From: Streptomyces sp. DG2A-72
GTDB lineage: Bacteria > Actinomycetota > Actinomycetes > Streptomycetales > Streptomycetaceae
Direction of reading: 5' to 3'
NCBI RefSeq assembly: GCF_030499575.1
Contig: NZ_JASTLC010000001.1
Coordinates: 7,836,001 to 7,900,000, forward strand
DNA length: 64,000 nucleotides
Positions 1 to 8,822 of the stretch are shown one piece after another. Made by a program: the position numbers and the translations under genes. The notes beneath the pieces were generated by a model. It made no database searches, was not told the DNA's origin, and saw only the letters and a program-made list of their open reading frames with translations. Position 1 is the first letter of the stretch. Each line of letters begins with the position of its first letter.

Positions 1-468
1 GGCCAGGCCCAGGAGGCCACCCGCGCCGGCCTCGACGAGATCCGCCGCATAGCCCGCCGGCTGCGCCCGGGCGTCCTGGAGGAGCTGGGCCTGTCCAGCG
101 CCCTGCGCTCGCTGGCGACGGAGTTCACCGCGCACGGTCTCGCGGTGCGCCACCGCATTCCCGGCGACCTGCCCGCGCTGCCCGAGGAGGCGGAACTCGT
201 CGTCTACCGGGTCGCCCAGGAGGCCCTCACCAACACCGCCCGGCACGCCGGAGCCGATCGCGCCGAGATCCGGTTCCGGCGGATCGAGGACGGCGTCGAG
301 CTCGTCGTGGGCGACAATGGCAAGGGCGTCGGTACGGCGGCGGAGGGCGCCGGGATCGGTGGCATGCGTGAGCGGGCGCTGCTGATCGGCGCGGAACTCG
401 CCGTGCGGCCGGGGCCCGAGGGCCGGGGGACGGACGTACGCCTGTGCATACCGGCCGGAGGCCGCTGA
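1..468 (+). CDS. Sensor histidine kinase, C-terminal part (cut by window edge)
   Basis: This is the end of a NarX/DegS-type two-component sensor kinase; the reading frame is open from base 1, so the sensor region and phospho-acceptor histidine are mostly outside the window. Visible are the tail of the dimerisation helix (DEIRRIARRLRPG then LEELGLSSALRSL, typical of HisKA_3 kinases) and the ATP-binding domain: the N box around NTARHAGADRAEI, the G1 motif GDNGKG and the G2 motif GIGGMRERA. It would autophosphorylate and pass phosphate to the response regulator that follows. The stop codon overlaps the next start by one base (TGATG), so the two are translationally coupled and form one operon. 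The signal sensed cannot be inferred. Confidence 0.9.
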   Translation, partial: GQAQEATRAGLDEIRRIARRLRPGVLEELGLSSALRSLATEFTAHGLAVRHRIPGDLPALPEEAELVVYRVAQEALTNTARHAGADRAEIRFRRIEDGVELVVGDNGKGVGTAAEGAGIGGMRERALLIGAELAVRPGPEGRGTDVRLCIPAGGR

Positions 469-1151
469 TGTCCGCATCGGAACACGGCATCCCCGCATCG
501 GACGACCGCGTCCGCGTCCTGCTCGCCGACGACCACACGCTCGTACGCCGTGGTGTGCGGCTGATCCTCGACGGCGAGGACGACCTGACGGTCGTCGCGG
601 AGGCCGGCGACGGCGCCGAGGCGGTCGCGCGGGCCCGTGACACCGAGGTGGATCTCGCCGTCCTGGACATCGCCATGCCCCGGATGACCGGCCTGCAGGC
701 GGCCCGCGAACTCTCGCACCGGATGCCGGGGCTGCGGATCCTCATCCTCACGATGTACGACAGCGAGCAGTACTTCTTCGAGGCACTCAAGGCGGGGGCC
801 AGCGGCTATGTCCTGAAGTCCGTCGCCGACCGAGACCTGGTCGAGGCGTGCCGGGCGGCGATGCGCGACGAGCCGTTCGTCTGTCCGGGCGCCGAGCGGG
901 CCCTCGTTCGCTCCTACCTGGACCGCCTGCACCGGGGCGACGACCTGCCCGCGCGAGCCGTCACCGACCGCGAGGAGGAGATCCTGAAGCTGGTCGCCGA
1001 GGGGCACACCTCCAAGGAGATCGGCGAACTCCTCTTCATCAGCGCGAAGACGGTCGAACGGCACCGGGCCAATCTGCTGCAGAAGCTGGGCATGCGAGAT
1101 CGCCTGGAGCTGACTCGGTATGCGATACGGGCAGGGCTCATCGAGCCGTGA
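468..1151 (+). CDS. NarL/LuxR-family response regulator
   Basis: A DNA-binding response regulator of 227 residues, normal for the NarL family. The N-terminal receiver has the acidic pocket LLADDH, the phosphorylated aspartate in AVLDIAMP, the switch Thr in ILTMYD and the conserved Lys in YVLKS. The C-terminal LuxR helix-turn-helix runs from about residue 160 (LTDREEEILKLVAEG-like segment, then SKEIGELLFISAKTVERH). The start at 468 was chosen because it overlaps the kinase stop; the longer start at 444 would lie inside the kinase gene. Together with the upstream kinase it makes a cytoplasmic phosphorelay; the target genes are not evident here. Confidence 0.95.
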   Translation: MSASEHGIPASDDRVRVLLADDHTLVRRGVRLILDGEDDLTVVAEAGDGAEAVARARDTEVDLAVLDIAMPRMTGLQAARELSHRMPGLRILILTMYDSEQYFFEALKAGASGYVLKSVADRDLVEACRAAMRDEPFVCPGAERALVRSYLDRLHRGDDLPARAVTDREEEILKLVAEGHTSKEIGELLFISAKTVERHRANLLQKLGMRDRLELTRYAIRAGLIEP

Positions 1152-1197
1152 GGCCCAGGTATGGACTAAGTCCGGGCGGCGCGTCATCATGCCGTGT

Positions 1198-2781
1198 TCA
1201 CCGGCCGGGTGGGGTCGGCTCGGACGCCGGACGTGCTGTACCGCCGGAAGGTGAGCTGAGCAGCGGCAGCGGGTCGAAGGCGTGGTGCTGCCAGAGGAGG
1301 CGTGAGGTCTCCTCCGGGTAGCGGGTTACGGTCGGCCGGACGTCGTAGAGCTGCACCAGGCGCTGTTCCGTGTCGTACGCGGGCCAGCCCGGATCGCCTT
1401 CGACGGCGAACCGCGTCCACGCCGCGCGCATGCCTGCGGACAGCGCTTCTGCTTCGGGGGACGGGCCGTCGCCGAGCAGCACGGCGGGCCGGCCGCGGTC
1501 CAGGTTCCCGAAGACGAGCGGTACGTCGAGGCCGTGGCAGGCGCCGAGGACGCCGCCTATGCCCGGGGTGGGCCAGGTCAGCTCGTAGACGTACGCCCGG
1601 CCGTCGGCGGCGTGCTGCTCGTGGGCGAGGCGGAGGCTCGGCATGCGGAACAGCCAGTCCGAAAGGACCAGTTCGTGCAATGCGTCGGGGCCTGCGTCGG
1701 GGAAGCCGTCGCGGAAGCGGCGTGCGCCGTCCGGACCCGGGGCGAGGATGCGCAGCGCCCCCTCGGCCTGCTCCTCCGTGACCTGACCGAGCGTCCCGTC
1801 GAGCAGGCTGAGCAAACGCTGCTCTTCGCGCGCGTGCCCGACGAGGAGGTCGATGCCCCGGCCCGCGCCGTCGGCCAGTGCCTGCCAGGGCGTCATGGGC
1901 AGGACGTCACCGTCGACGACGGGCGCGTACATGATCGACCGGTACGCGGCCCGGCCCCACCGCTCGACCGACGCGGGCATCCGGGCGGTGACCGCGTCTC
2001 CGGCGGCGGCCAGCAACTGCGGGTCCACGGTGGACAGCTCGGCCACCGTGGGACGCAGGCCCAGCTCGGACGCGCATACGGTGGCGATGTCGGCGGCGAG
2101 TTCCGGCGAGAAGAACGTGCCCTGCACGCTCTGCGCGACCGCCCTCCGGAAGAGCCCGGCGGCACGCGGTATCGCCAGCAGCGCGGCGACGGAACCGGCG
2201 CCCGCCGACTGGCCGAAGACGGTGACGCGGTCGGGGTCGCCGCCGAAGCCCCGGATGTTGTCGCGCACCCACTCCAGGGCCGCGACCTGGTCGAGCAGGC
2301 CGCGGTTGGCAGGCGCCCCCTCGATCTGCGTGAAACCCTCCACGCCGACTCGGTAGTTGAAGGTCACCACGACGACGTCCTCGGCGAGACGAGCACCGTC
2401 GTACTCGGGAAGGCCGGACGTGCCGAACGTGTAGGCGCCGCCGTAGATCCACACCATCACCGCACGCCCCGCGCCGGGGTCAGGTTCGGGCGTCCAGACG
2501 TTGACCGTCAGCCAGTCGTCGCCCCGCGAGTCCGCCGCCGTCGCGTCCATGCCCTGCGGAGGCGGCGGCCCGAAGTCCAGGGCGGGCCGCACTCCGTCCC
2601 ACCCGCGCACGGGCCGGGGTGCGGCGAATCGGAGGGCGCCGACCGGCGGTTCGGCGAAGGGAATGCCGCGGAAGACCGCCACATCGCCCTCCTGGATGCC
2701 GCGCAGCGTCCCGGCGGTCGTGCGTACCAGTACGGGCAGAGGTTCGGGTACGGGCTGAGGCTCGAGCGAGGCGAAGGCCAT
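1198..2781 (-). CDS. Type B carboxylesterase
   Basis: An alpha/beta-hydrolase of the carboxylesterase/lipase family, hydrolysing carboxylic esters. Family signatures are FRGIPFAEPPVG near the N-terminus, the oxyanion-hole loop IYGGAYTFG, the nucleophile elbow FGQSAGAG, an acidic residue in the GHAREEQ region and the catalytic histidine in GACHGLDVPL. Length (527 residues from this start) fits the family. A start at 2817 is also open, but 2781 has a GGGAGGA ribosome site eight bases upstream and begins the homologous part, so it is preferred. There is no signal peptide, so the enzyme is probably cytoplasmic. It converges on the response regulator gene and diverges from miaB. The physiological substrate is unknown. 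Confidence 0.9.
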   Translation of the reverse strand: MAFASLEPQPVPEPLPVLVRTTAGTLRGIQEGDVAVFRGIPFAEPPVGALRFAAPRPVRGWDGVRPALDFGPPPPQGMDATAADSRGDDWLTVNVWTPEPDPGAGRAVMVWIYGGAYTFGTSGLPEYDGARLAEDVVVVTFNYRVGVEGFTQIEGAPANRGLLDQVAALEWVRDNIRGFGGDPDRVTVFGQSAGAGSVAALLAIPRAAGLFRRAVAQSVQGTFFSPELAADIATVCASELGLRPTVAELSTVDPQLLAAAGDAVTARMPASVERWGRAAYRSIMYAPVVDGDVLPMTPWQALADGAGRGIDLLVGHAREEQRLLSLLDGTLGQVTEEQAEGALRILAPGPDGARRFRDGFPDAGPDALHELVLSDWLFRMPSLRLAHEQHAADGRAYVYELTWPTPGIGGVLGACHGLDVPLVFGNLDRGRPAVLLGDGPSPEAEALSAGMRAAWTRFAVEGDPGWPAYDTEQRLVQLYDVRPTVTRYPEETSRLLWQHHAFDPLPLLSSPSGGTARPASEPTPPGR

Positions 2782-2900
2782 TTCCGGATCCTCCCGTCGT
2801 GCCACGCTGTGTGCCATTCATTTATGGCGGCCCAGGGCTGCGGCTCCCTGCCCTCAGTACTGGGGCCGAGGGTTCTGCCGGGACCGCCTACCCTTGAGGA

Positions 2901-4421
2901 ATGACCAGCAGCAGCGACCGGAGCCAGGCAGTGGACGTGAAGACTTACGAAGTGCGCACCTACGGGTGCCAGATGAACGTCCACGACTCCGAGCGATTGT
3001 CCGGGCTGCTCGAAGAGGCCGGTTACGTGCGCGCCCCCGACGGCTCCGACGGCGACGCGGACGTCGTCGTCTTCAACACCTGCGCCGTCCGTGAGAACGC
3101 CGACAACAGGCTGTACGGCAACCTCGGCCGCCTCGCCCCGAGGAAGGCCTCGCGGCCCGGCATGCAGATCGCCGTCGGTGGCTGCCTGGCGCAGAAGGAC
3201 CGCGACACGATCGTGAAGAAGGCGCCCTGGGTGGATGTCGTCTTCGGCACGCACAACATCGGCAAGCTTCCGGTCCTGCTGGAACGCGCGCGCGTGCAGG
3301 AAGAGGCGCAGGTCGAGATCGCCGAGTCGCTGGAGGCGTTCCCGTCGACGCTGCCGACCCGGCGCGAGAGCGCGTACGCGGCCTGGGTGTCGATCTCCGT
3401 CGGCTGCAACAACACCTGCACCTTCTGCATCGTCCCGGCCCTGCGCGGCAAGGAGAAGGACCGCCGGACCGGCGACATCCTCGCCGAGATCGAGGCCCTG
3501 GTCGCCGAGGGCGTCTGCGAGATCACGCTGCTCGGCCAGAACGTCAACGCGTACGGCTCCGACATCGGCGACCGCGAGGCCTTCAGCAAGCTGCTGCGGG
3601 CCTGCGGAAAGATCGAGGGCCTGGAGCGCGTCCGCTTCACCTCCCCGCACCCGCGCGACTTCACCGACGACGTCATCGCCGCCATGGCCGAGACGCCGAA
3701 CGTGATGCCGCAGCTGCACATGCCGCTGCAGTCCGGCTCGGACACGGTCCTGAAGGCGATGCGCCGCTCCTACCGCCAGGAGCGCTACCTGGGGATCATC
3801 GAGAAGGTCCGCGCCGCCATCCCGCACGCCGCGATCACCACCGACATCATCGTGGGCTTCCCCGGCGAGACGGAGGAGGACTTCGAGCAGACGCTGCACG
3901 TCGTCCGCGAGGCCCGCTTCGCGCAAGCGTTTACGTTCCAGTACTCCAAGCGGCCCGGCACGCCCGCGGCGACCATGGACAACCAGATCCCCAAGCAGGT
4001 CGTCCAGGCGCGCTACGAGCGTCTCGTCGCCCTCCAGGAGGAGATCTCCTGGGCGGAGAACAAGAAGCAGGTCGGCCGCACCCTGGAGCTGATGGTCGCC
4101 GAGGGCGAGGGCCGCAAGGACGGCGCCACCCACCGCCTCTCCGGCCGCGCCCCCGACAACCGCCTGGTCCACTTCACCAAGCCCGACCAGGACGTCCGCC
4201 CCGGCGACGTCGTCACCGTCGAGATCACGTACGCCGCCCCGCACCACCTCCTCGCCGAGGGCGCCGTCCTCGACGTGCGCCCCACGCGCGCGGGCGATGC
4301 CTGGGAGAAGCGCAACGCCGCCGAGGCGGCCGAGCCGGCCGGCGTGATGCTCGGCCTGCCGAAGATCGGCGTCCCCGAGCCGCTGCCGGTGGCCACGGGC
4401 AGCGGCTGCGGCTGCGACTGA
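2901..4421 (+). CDS. miaB: tRNA-2-methylthio-N6-dimethylallyladenosine synthase
   Basis: MiaB adds the 2-methylthio group to i6A37 in tRNAs reading UNN codons, using two 4Fe-4S clusters and S-adenosylmethionine. The first cluster site is the N-terminal UPF0004 domain with cysteines in [16 protein letters not shown] and AVGGCLAQ; the radical-SAM cluster is the CNNTCTFC motif. A TRAM domain follows near residues 380-460. Length 506 is normal, with an actinobacterial tail ending in a small cysteine cluster (GCGCD). Start ATG 2901 has a GAGGA site just upstream. It makes the second modification step after MiaA, which lies 1.7 kb downstream on the same strand. Confidence 0.97.
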   Translation: MTSSSDRSQAVDVKTYEVRTYGCQMNVHDSERLSGLLEEAGYVRAPDGSDGDADVVVFNTCAVRENADNRLYGNLGRLAPRKASRPGMQIAVGGCLAQKDRDTIVKKAPWVDVVFGTHNIGKLPVLLERARVQEEAQVEIAESLEAFPSTLPTRRESAYAAWVSISVGCNNTCTFCIVPALRGKEKDRRTGDILAEIEALVAEGVCEITLLGQNVNAYGSDIGDREAFSKLLRACGKIEGLERVRFTSPHPRDFTDDVIAAMAETPNVMPQLHMPLQSGSDTVLKAMRRSYRQERYLGIIEKVRAAIPHAAITTDIIVGFPGETEEDFEQTLHVVREARFAQAFTFQYSKRPGTPAATMDNQIPKQVVQARYERLVALQEEISWAENKKQVGRTLELMVAEGEGRKDGATHRLSGRAPDNRLVHFTKPDQDVRPGDVVTVEITYAAPHHLLAEGAVLDVRPTRAGDAWEKRNAAEAAEPAGVMLGLPKIGVPEPLPVATGSGCGCD

Positions 4422-4505
4422 CCTGAGGCGGCGGTCCGAGCGAGGGGCGCGGTCCTGAGTGAGCGCGCAGCCCGGTCACAGCTGTACGGGGTTAATCTGC
4501 CGACC

Positions 4506-5237
4506 ATGCTTGTCGCCGCCGCCGTCTGCCCCTGCCCACCGCTCCTCGTGCCCGAGGTCGCCGCGGGCGCCGCGCCGGAGATGGACACCGCGCGCGCCGC
4601 GTGCACGAACGCGCTCGGCGTCCTCGCCGCCGCCCGGCCCGACCTGCTCATGGTGCTCGGGCCGGCGGAGCAGAGCGGGCGCGGAACGCACCCGGAGGGC
4701 ACACGCGGCTCCTTCCACGGCTTCGGCGTGGATCTCGACGTACGGCTGGGCAGCGCCAAGGGCGACGACGACGCGGCCCCGGCAGAGTCGGAGCCCCGGC
4801 TTCCGGCCTCGCTCGCCGTGGCCGGATGGCTGCTGGAGCGCATCGGATGGTCGGGCGCCCCGATCGAGGGACTCGGTGTGGGGGAACCGCTGGCGGCCGA
4901 GCGGTGTATTGAAGTGGGAAGGGCGATCGCCGCGCGTGCCGAGCGGGTGGCGCTGCTGGTGATGGGCGACGCCAGCGCGTGCCGCACGCTGAAGGCCCCT
5001 GGCTATCTCGACGAGCGGGCGGCGCCCTTCGACGCGAAGGTCGCGCGTGCGCTCGGGTCGGCGGACGTGGCGGCGCTGAAGGCGCTCGACGTGGAGCTGG
5101 CGTATGAGCTGAAGGCATCGGGGCGTGCCCCCTGGCAGGTCCTTGCGGGAGCGGCCGAGGAGGCGCAGCTGCAGGGTGCGCTGCTGTACGAGGACGCGCC
5201 GTACGGCGTCGGGTACGTGGTCGCGACCTGGTCGTAG
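4506..5237 (+). CDS. Class III extradiol dioxygenase-like protein
   Basis: A 243-residue protein that opens MLVAAAVCPCPPLLVPEVA and resembles the class III extradiol ring-cleavage dioxygenase (LigB/MEMO) fold found beside miaB in many Streptomyces. The N-terminal Cys-Pro-Cys-Pro replaces the usual metal-binding HPP-type start, and no full set of iron-ligand histidines is visible, so ring-cleavage activity is doubtful. It lies between miaB and miaA on the same strand, suggesting a housekeeping role that I cannot name. No signal peptide or membrane segment. The next gene converges on it across a strong terminator hairpin. Confidence 0.8.
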   Translation: MLVAAAVCPCPPLLVPEVAAGAAPEMDTARAACTNALGVLAAARPDLLMVLGPAEQSGRGTHPEGTRGSFHGFGVDLDVRLGSAKGDDDAAPAESEPRLPASLAVAGWLLERIGWSGAPIEGLGVGEPLAAERCIEVGRAIAARAERVALLVMGDASACRTLKAPGYLDERAAPFDAKVARALGSADVAALKALDVELAYELKASGRAPWQVLAGAAEEAQLQGALLYEDAPYGVGYVVATWS

Positions 5238-5286
5238 AGCCGCATCGGTACGGCAGGGGGGCATCGGCTCTGCGTGGGTGAAACGG

Positions 5287-5323
5287 CGGACGGCCGGGAG
5301 CTCATCCGCTCCGCGGCCGTCCG
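5287..5323. terminator. Bidirectional hairpin between convergent genes
   Basis: The left arm CGGACGGCCGGGAGC (5287-5301) pairs with GCTCCGCGGCCGTCCG (5308-5323) with a single bulged base and a six-base loop. It sits between the convergent genes ending at 5237 and 5336 and probably terminates both. There is no T tract, as is common in Streptomyces. Confidence 0.75.
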
Positions 5324-5335
5324 TCGGTGTGCCGT

Positions 5336-5608
5336 TCAGGAAGTCGGCGGCGGCGAGTCCGGCGGCGGCGTCGTGGGTGCGTCGCCCGTGCCGGTGTCGT
5401 CCTTGTGCGCGAGTCGGTCCATGGCTCCCTTGGCCTTGCCCGTACCCGACTGGATCTTGTCGCTGTACTTGCCCTTGGTCTTCTTGTCGACAGTCTCTGC
5501 GGCCTTGTCGAGGCCGTGCGTGATCTTGTCCCCGTGCTGCTGCGCGAGGCCCGAGACCTTGTCCTTGGCCGGGGCGAGTTTGGCCTTCATTTTGTCCAGG
5601 AGACCCAT
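5336..5608 (-). CDS. Rv0909-family putative antitoxin (small helical protein)
   Basis: A 90-residue, Lys-rich protein beginning MGLLDKMKAKLAPAKDKVSGL, with the helical repeat pattern of the Rv0909/MT0933 'antitoxin' family; the tail is a Pro/Asp-rich disordered stretch ending PPPTS. The start at 5608 has a GGAAGG site; upstream in-frame starts lack one and fall in the next gene. No toxin partner is recognisable nearby, so the antitoxin label is a family name rather than evidence of a toxin-antitoxin pair. It lies just downstream of another small minus-strand gene and is probably co-transcribed with it. Confidence 0.8.
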   Translation of the reverse strand: MGLLDKMKAKLAPAKDKVSGLAQQHGDKITHGLDKAAETVDKKTKGKYSDKIQSGTGKAKGAMDRLAHKDDTGTGDAPTTPPPDSPPPTS

Positions 5609-5633
5609 GGTCCACCTTCCCTCGCGGGAGCAG

Positions 5634-5912
5634 TTACGTGCGGGCGCCCTCGCCGGCCTCCCGGTCGGCAGCTTCCTCCGAGGACTGCTTGGGGATGTCG
5701 TGCTTGGGGACCTCGACACCCTCCGCGGCGGTGGCCTCGACGGTCTCCGCCGCCTCCTCCGTGGCCTCGGACGGCGCCTTCGGCTCCGCCGCCTCAGTGG
5801 CCTCCGTCACGTCCGCCGTGGTTTCGGCCGTCGGTGTGTCGGCCTGTGCCTCGGCGGTTGACGTCTCCTCCGCAGTCTTCGACCTTCGGAGAAGTCGTGC
5901 AAAAACGCCCAT
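5634..5912 (-). CDS. Conserved small acidic protein
   Basis: A 92-residue protein starting MGVFARLLRRSK and then almost entirely Ala/Glu/Thr/Val-rich, ending in KQSSEEAADREAGEGART. I know it as a conserved Streptomyces hypothetical between miaB and miaA, with conserved ends and a variable acidic middle. The basic amphipathic N-terminus next to a disordered acidic tail could suit membrane or nucleic-acid contact, but that is speculation. Start 5912 is preceded by GGAG at good spacing. It diverges from miaA and leads into the Rv0909-like gene 25 bases later. Confidence 0.75.
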   Translation of the reverse strand: MGVFARLLRRSKTAEETSTAEAQADTPTAETTADVTEATEAAEPKAPSEATEEAAETVEATAAEGVEVPKHDIPKQSSEEAADREAGEGART

Positions 5913-6094
5913 ATCTACTCCATACGTTACTCGTGCGGGCGAATTCCCGCGTAGCCCGGTGCGCCCGTTTGTGCCGCCCCGGTCACCGCCTCTCGAAATC
6001 GGCGGCGAAAACCTCGCAACAGGGAACGACCCCGGGCCCGTGCCGTCACGTAACTCGTTCGAGGCGCCGGCCGGAGGTTTGCGAGACTGGGGCG

Positions 6095-7033
6095 GTGAGC
6101 AGTGCACCCCCCGCCCCCCGCGTCATCGCCGTCGTCGGACCCACCGCGGCCGGAAAGTCCGATCTGGGCGTCTTTCTGGCCCAGCGTCTCGGCGGCGAGG
6201 TCGTCAACGCCGACTCCATGCAGCTCTACCGAGGGATGGACATCGGCACCGCCAAGCTGACGCCCGAGGAACGCTCCGGAGTCCCGCACCACCTCCTGGA
6301 CATCTGGGACGTGACCATCACGGCGTCCGTCGCCGAGTACCAGAGACTCGCGCGAGAACGGATCGACGCACTGCTCGCCGCCGGACGCTGGCCGATCCTG
6401 GTCGGCGGCTCCGGCCTGTACGTCCGCGGCGCCGTCGACAACCTGGAGTTCCCCGGCACGGACCCCGACGTCAGGGCCCGCCTGGAGGAGGAGCTCACGC
6501 TCCGCGGCTCCGGCGCGCTGCACGCCCGGCTGGCCGCCTCCGACCCCGAGGCCGCGTACGCGATCCTGCCCAGCAACGGCCGCCGTATCGTCCGGGCCCT
6601 CGAGGTGATCGAGATCACCGGCAGGCCCTTCACCGCCAACCTTCCCGGCCATGACTCGATCTACGACACCGTCCAGATCGGCGTGGACGTGACACGCCCC
6701 GAACTCGACGACCGCATCGCCCGCCGGGTCGATCGGATGTGGGAGGCGGGGCTCGTCGACGAGGTACGCGCGCTGGAGGCGCAAGGGTTGCGGGAGGGGC
6801 GTACGGCCTCGCGTGCGCTCGGCTACCAGCAGGTGCTCGCCGCGCTCGCGGGGGAGTGCACGGAGGAGGAGGCGCGCGCCGAGACCGTCCGTGCCACCAA
6901 GCGCTTCGCGCGCCGACAGGATTCATGGTTCAGACGCGATCCCCGGGTGCACTGGCTGAGTGGGGCGGCGGCGGATCTCACAGAACTTCCGCACCTCGCG
7001 CTGGCCTTGCTCGAACGACCGGTTACAGCCTGA
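6095..7033 (+). CDS. miaA: tRNA dimethylallyltransferase
   Basis: MiaA transfers a dimethylallyl group from DMAPP to N6 of A37 in UNN-decoding tRNAs, the step before MiaB. The Walker A-like loop is GPTAAGKSDLG at residues 12-22, followed by the family motifs NADSMQLYRGMDIGTAK, HHLLDIWD and LVGGSGLYVRG. The protein is 312 residues, normal for the family. The GTG at 6095 is chosen as it opens directly on the conserved region (SSAPPAPRVIAVVGPT); the long open frame upstream overlaps opposite-strand genes and has no homology. A GGAGG lies rather far upstream (about 17 bases). Confidence 0.96.
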   Translation: MSSAPPAPRVIAVVGPTAAGKSDLGVFLAQRLGGEVVNADSMQLYRGMDIGTAKLTPEERSGVPHHLLDIWDVTITASVAEYQRLARERIDALLAAGRWPILVGGSGLYVRGAVDNLEFPGTDPDVRARLEEELTLRGSGALHARLAASDPEAAYAILPSNGRRIVRALEVIEITGRPFTANLPGHDSIYDTVQIGVDVTRPELDDRIARRVDRMWEAGLVDEVRALEAQGLREGRTASRALGYQQVLAALAGECTEEEARAETVRATKRFARRQDSWFRRDPRVHWLSGAAADLTELPHLALALLERPVTA

Positions 7034-7141
7034 TCACGTCATGGCATCGGGACGCTCCGGCCACCATCCCGGCCTCCGGCGCCGTGCCATCATCGAGCTT
7101 CGATCGACCAAGTGGAGTCCGAGTTGGGAGGGCGCGTGGCG

Positions 7142-7639
7142 ATGGAGGCCGGCCCTCGCGACACCGCACAAGACACCGAACCTCTCACCGCCGACAGCGG
7201 TGAGCAGGCACAGGACGGCGACCGTCTGAGCCCGGACGGGCCCGACGAGGACGGTGTGACCGACGACGGCCCGGAGCCCGACGAGATGTTCGCCGGCGGC
7301 CCGGAGGTCGAGGTCGAGCTGCGGCCGCAGCGCCGCCTGCGCATCTGGCAGCTCGCCCCCATCGTCGCCCTCGCCGCGGTCGGCTCCCTGATGTTCGCCT
7401 TCCCCTTGGCCTTCGACTTCGGCGACAGCGGCGCCGTGATCGCCATGCTGGGGCTGCTGATCTGCTCCTGCGCGGCCGGCTGGGGCATGATGGCCGCCCG
7501 CCGCGTCGGCTACACCTGGCCCGGCCTGCCTCAGCGTGGCTCGGGCCGCCGCCCGGACTGGCGGGTCGTGATCGCGTACGTCGTGGTGGTCGCGGCCGTT
7601 GTGGTGCTGGCCGTCTGGCGAGTGGCCCGGCTGCGCTGA
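7142..7639 (+). CDS. Conserved membrane protein of unknown function
   Basis: A protein of 165 residues with an acidic, disordered N-terminal half (rich in Asp, Glu, Gly, Pro) and three hydrophobic segments at about residues 68-90 (LAPIVALAAVGSLMFAFPLA), 96-118 (AVIAMLGLLICSCAAGWGM) and 140-160 (VVIAYVVVVAAVVVLAVW). It is a small integral membrane protein between miaA and dapF. ATG 7142 is preferred over an in-frame start at 7112 because a GGGAGG site precedes it at about nine bases. No function is suggested by its residues; it may share a transcript with dapF 34 bases downstream. Confidence 0.75.
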   Translation: MEAGPRDTAQDTEPLTADSGEQAQDGDRLSPDGPDEDGVTDDGPEPDEMFAGGPEVEVELRPQRRLRIWQLAPIVALAAVGSLMFAFPLAFDFGDSGAVIAMLGLLICSCAAGWGMMAARRVGYTWPGLPQRGSGRRPDWRVVIAYVVVVAAVVVLAVWRVARLR

Positions 7640-7673
7640 GCCCGGTGTCGTACCCACCCCTTACGATCGAGGA

Positions 7674-8543
7674 ATGAGCACGCGGATCGCCTTCCTCAAG
7701 GGGCACGGCACGGAGAACGACTTCGTGATCGTCCCGGACCCCGAGAACGCCATCGACCTGTCCCCGGCCGCCGTCGCCGCCCTGTGCGACCGCCGCGCGG
7801 GCATCGGCGGCGACGGGCTGCTGCATGTCGTACGGTCCGCCGCGCACCCCGAGGCCAAGGACATGGCGGCCGAGGCGGAGTGGTTCATGGACTACCGCAA
7901 CGGCGACGGCTCGATCGCCGAGATGTGCGGCAACGGAGTGCGGGTGTTCGCGCGCTACCTCCAGCGTGCCGGACATGTCGCCGAAGGTGACCTCGTCGTC
8001 GCCACGCGCGGGGGCGTGAAGACCGTGCACATCGCGAAGGACGGTGCCGTCACGGTCGGCATGGGCAAGGCGCGTCTGCCCGAAGGGGACGTCACCGTGA
8101 GTGTCGGCGAGCGCAGCTGGCCCGCGCGGAACGTGAACATGGGCAACCCCCACGCGGTCGCCTTCGTGGAGGATCTCGCGCACGCGGGCGACCTGTTCAC
8201 CCCGCCGCCCTTCAGCCCGGCGTCCGCCTACCCGGACGGGGTGAACGTCGAGTTCGTGGTCGACCGCGGCCCGGCCCACGTCGCGCTGCGCGTGCACGAG
8301 CGCGGCGCCGGCGAGACCCGCTCGTGCGGCACGGGCGCGTGTGCCGTCGCCGTGGCCGCCGCCCGCAGAGACGGCGCCGACCCCGCGGTCACCGGCACCC
8401 CGGCGACATACACCGTCGATGTCCCCGGCGGGACCCTGGTGATCACCGAGCGGCCCGACGGCGAGATCGAGATGACCGGACCCGCGGTGATCGTGGCCGA
8501 GGGAGAGATCGACGCGGAATGGCTGGAAAACGCGGTTCGGTGA
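7674..8543 (+). CDS. dapF: Diaminopimelate epimerase
   Basis: DapF interconverts LL- and meso-diaminopimelate for lysine and peptidoglycan synthesis, by a two-base mechanism with two cysteines. Both are seen: the first in AEMCGNGVRVF and the second in ETRSCGTGACAVA. The N-terminal KGHGTENDFV and the GNPHAV motif are also typical. The protein is 289 residues, normal length. Start ATG 7674 carries a GAGGA site immediately before it. Streptomyces wall uses LL-diaminopimelate, so this enzyme chiefly feeds lysine here. No obvious co-transcribed pathway gene is adjacent. Confidence 0.97.
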   Translation: MSTRIAFLKGHGTENDFVIVPDPENAIDLSPAAVAALCDRRAGIGGDGLLHVVRSAAHPEAKDMAAEAEWFMDYRNGDGSIAEMCGNGVRVFARYLQRAGHVAEGDLVVATRGGVKTVHIAKDGAVTVGMGKARLPEGDVTVSVGERSWPARNVNMGNPHAVAFVEDLAHAGDLFTPPPFSPASAYPDGVNVEFVVDRGPAHVALRVHERGAGETRSCGTGACAVAVAAARRDGADPAVTGTPATYTVDVPGGTLVITERPDGEIEMTGPAVIVAEGEIDAEWLENAVR

Positions 8544-8822
8544 CCGTCCGTAGCGCAGCCCTCGATGCCGGAAGTCCTGGTTTCAGGGGCTCGTGAGGTC
8601 TGGAACTGCCGTCGGCCGCAGGTCACATGGCGCGAAATCGCAAACGTCCAGACCATCGCTCGAATGGGTGATCCGTTTCACGCTCGGCGAGAGGCGGTCA
8701 GTCACGCGTGATGGGCTCGGTAGCATCAAGCACCGGCCCGGACGGGGGAACGAAGCCATACCCTGAGTCGCCGTCCGCCATGGGGCAACCCCGTCCGCCG
8801 GTCCACGCAGCCGGAGGTGCCC

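Noticed and set aside
2508..4247. Long minus-strand frame opposite miaB (579 residues)
   Set aside because: It mirrors miaB and runs into the esterase; composition is that of an antisense shadow in GC-rich DNA and no homology is visible.
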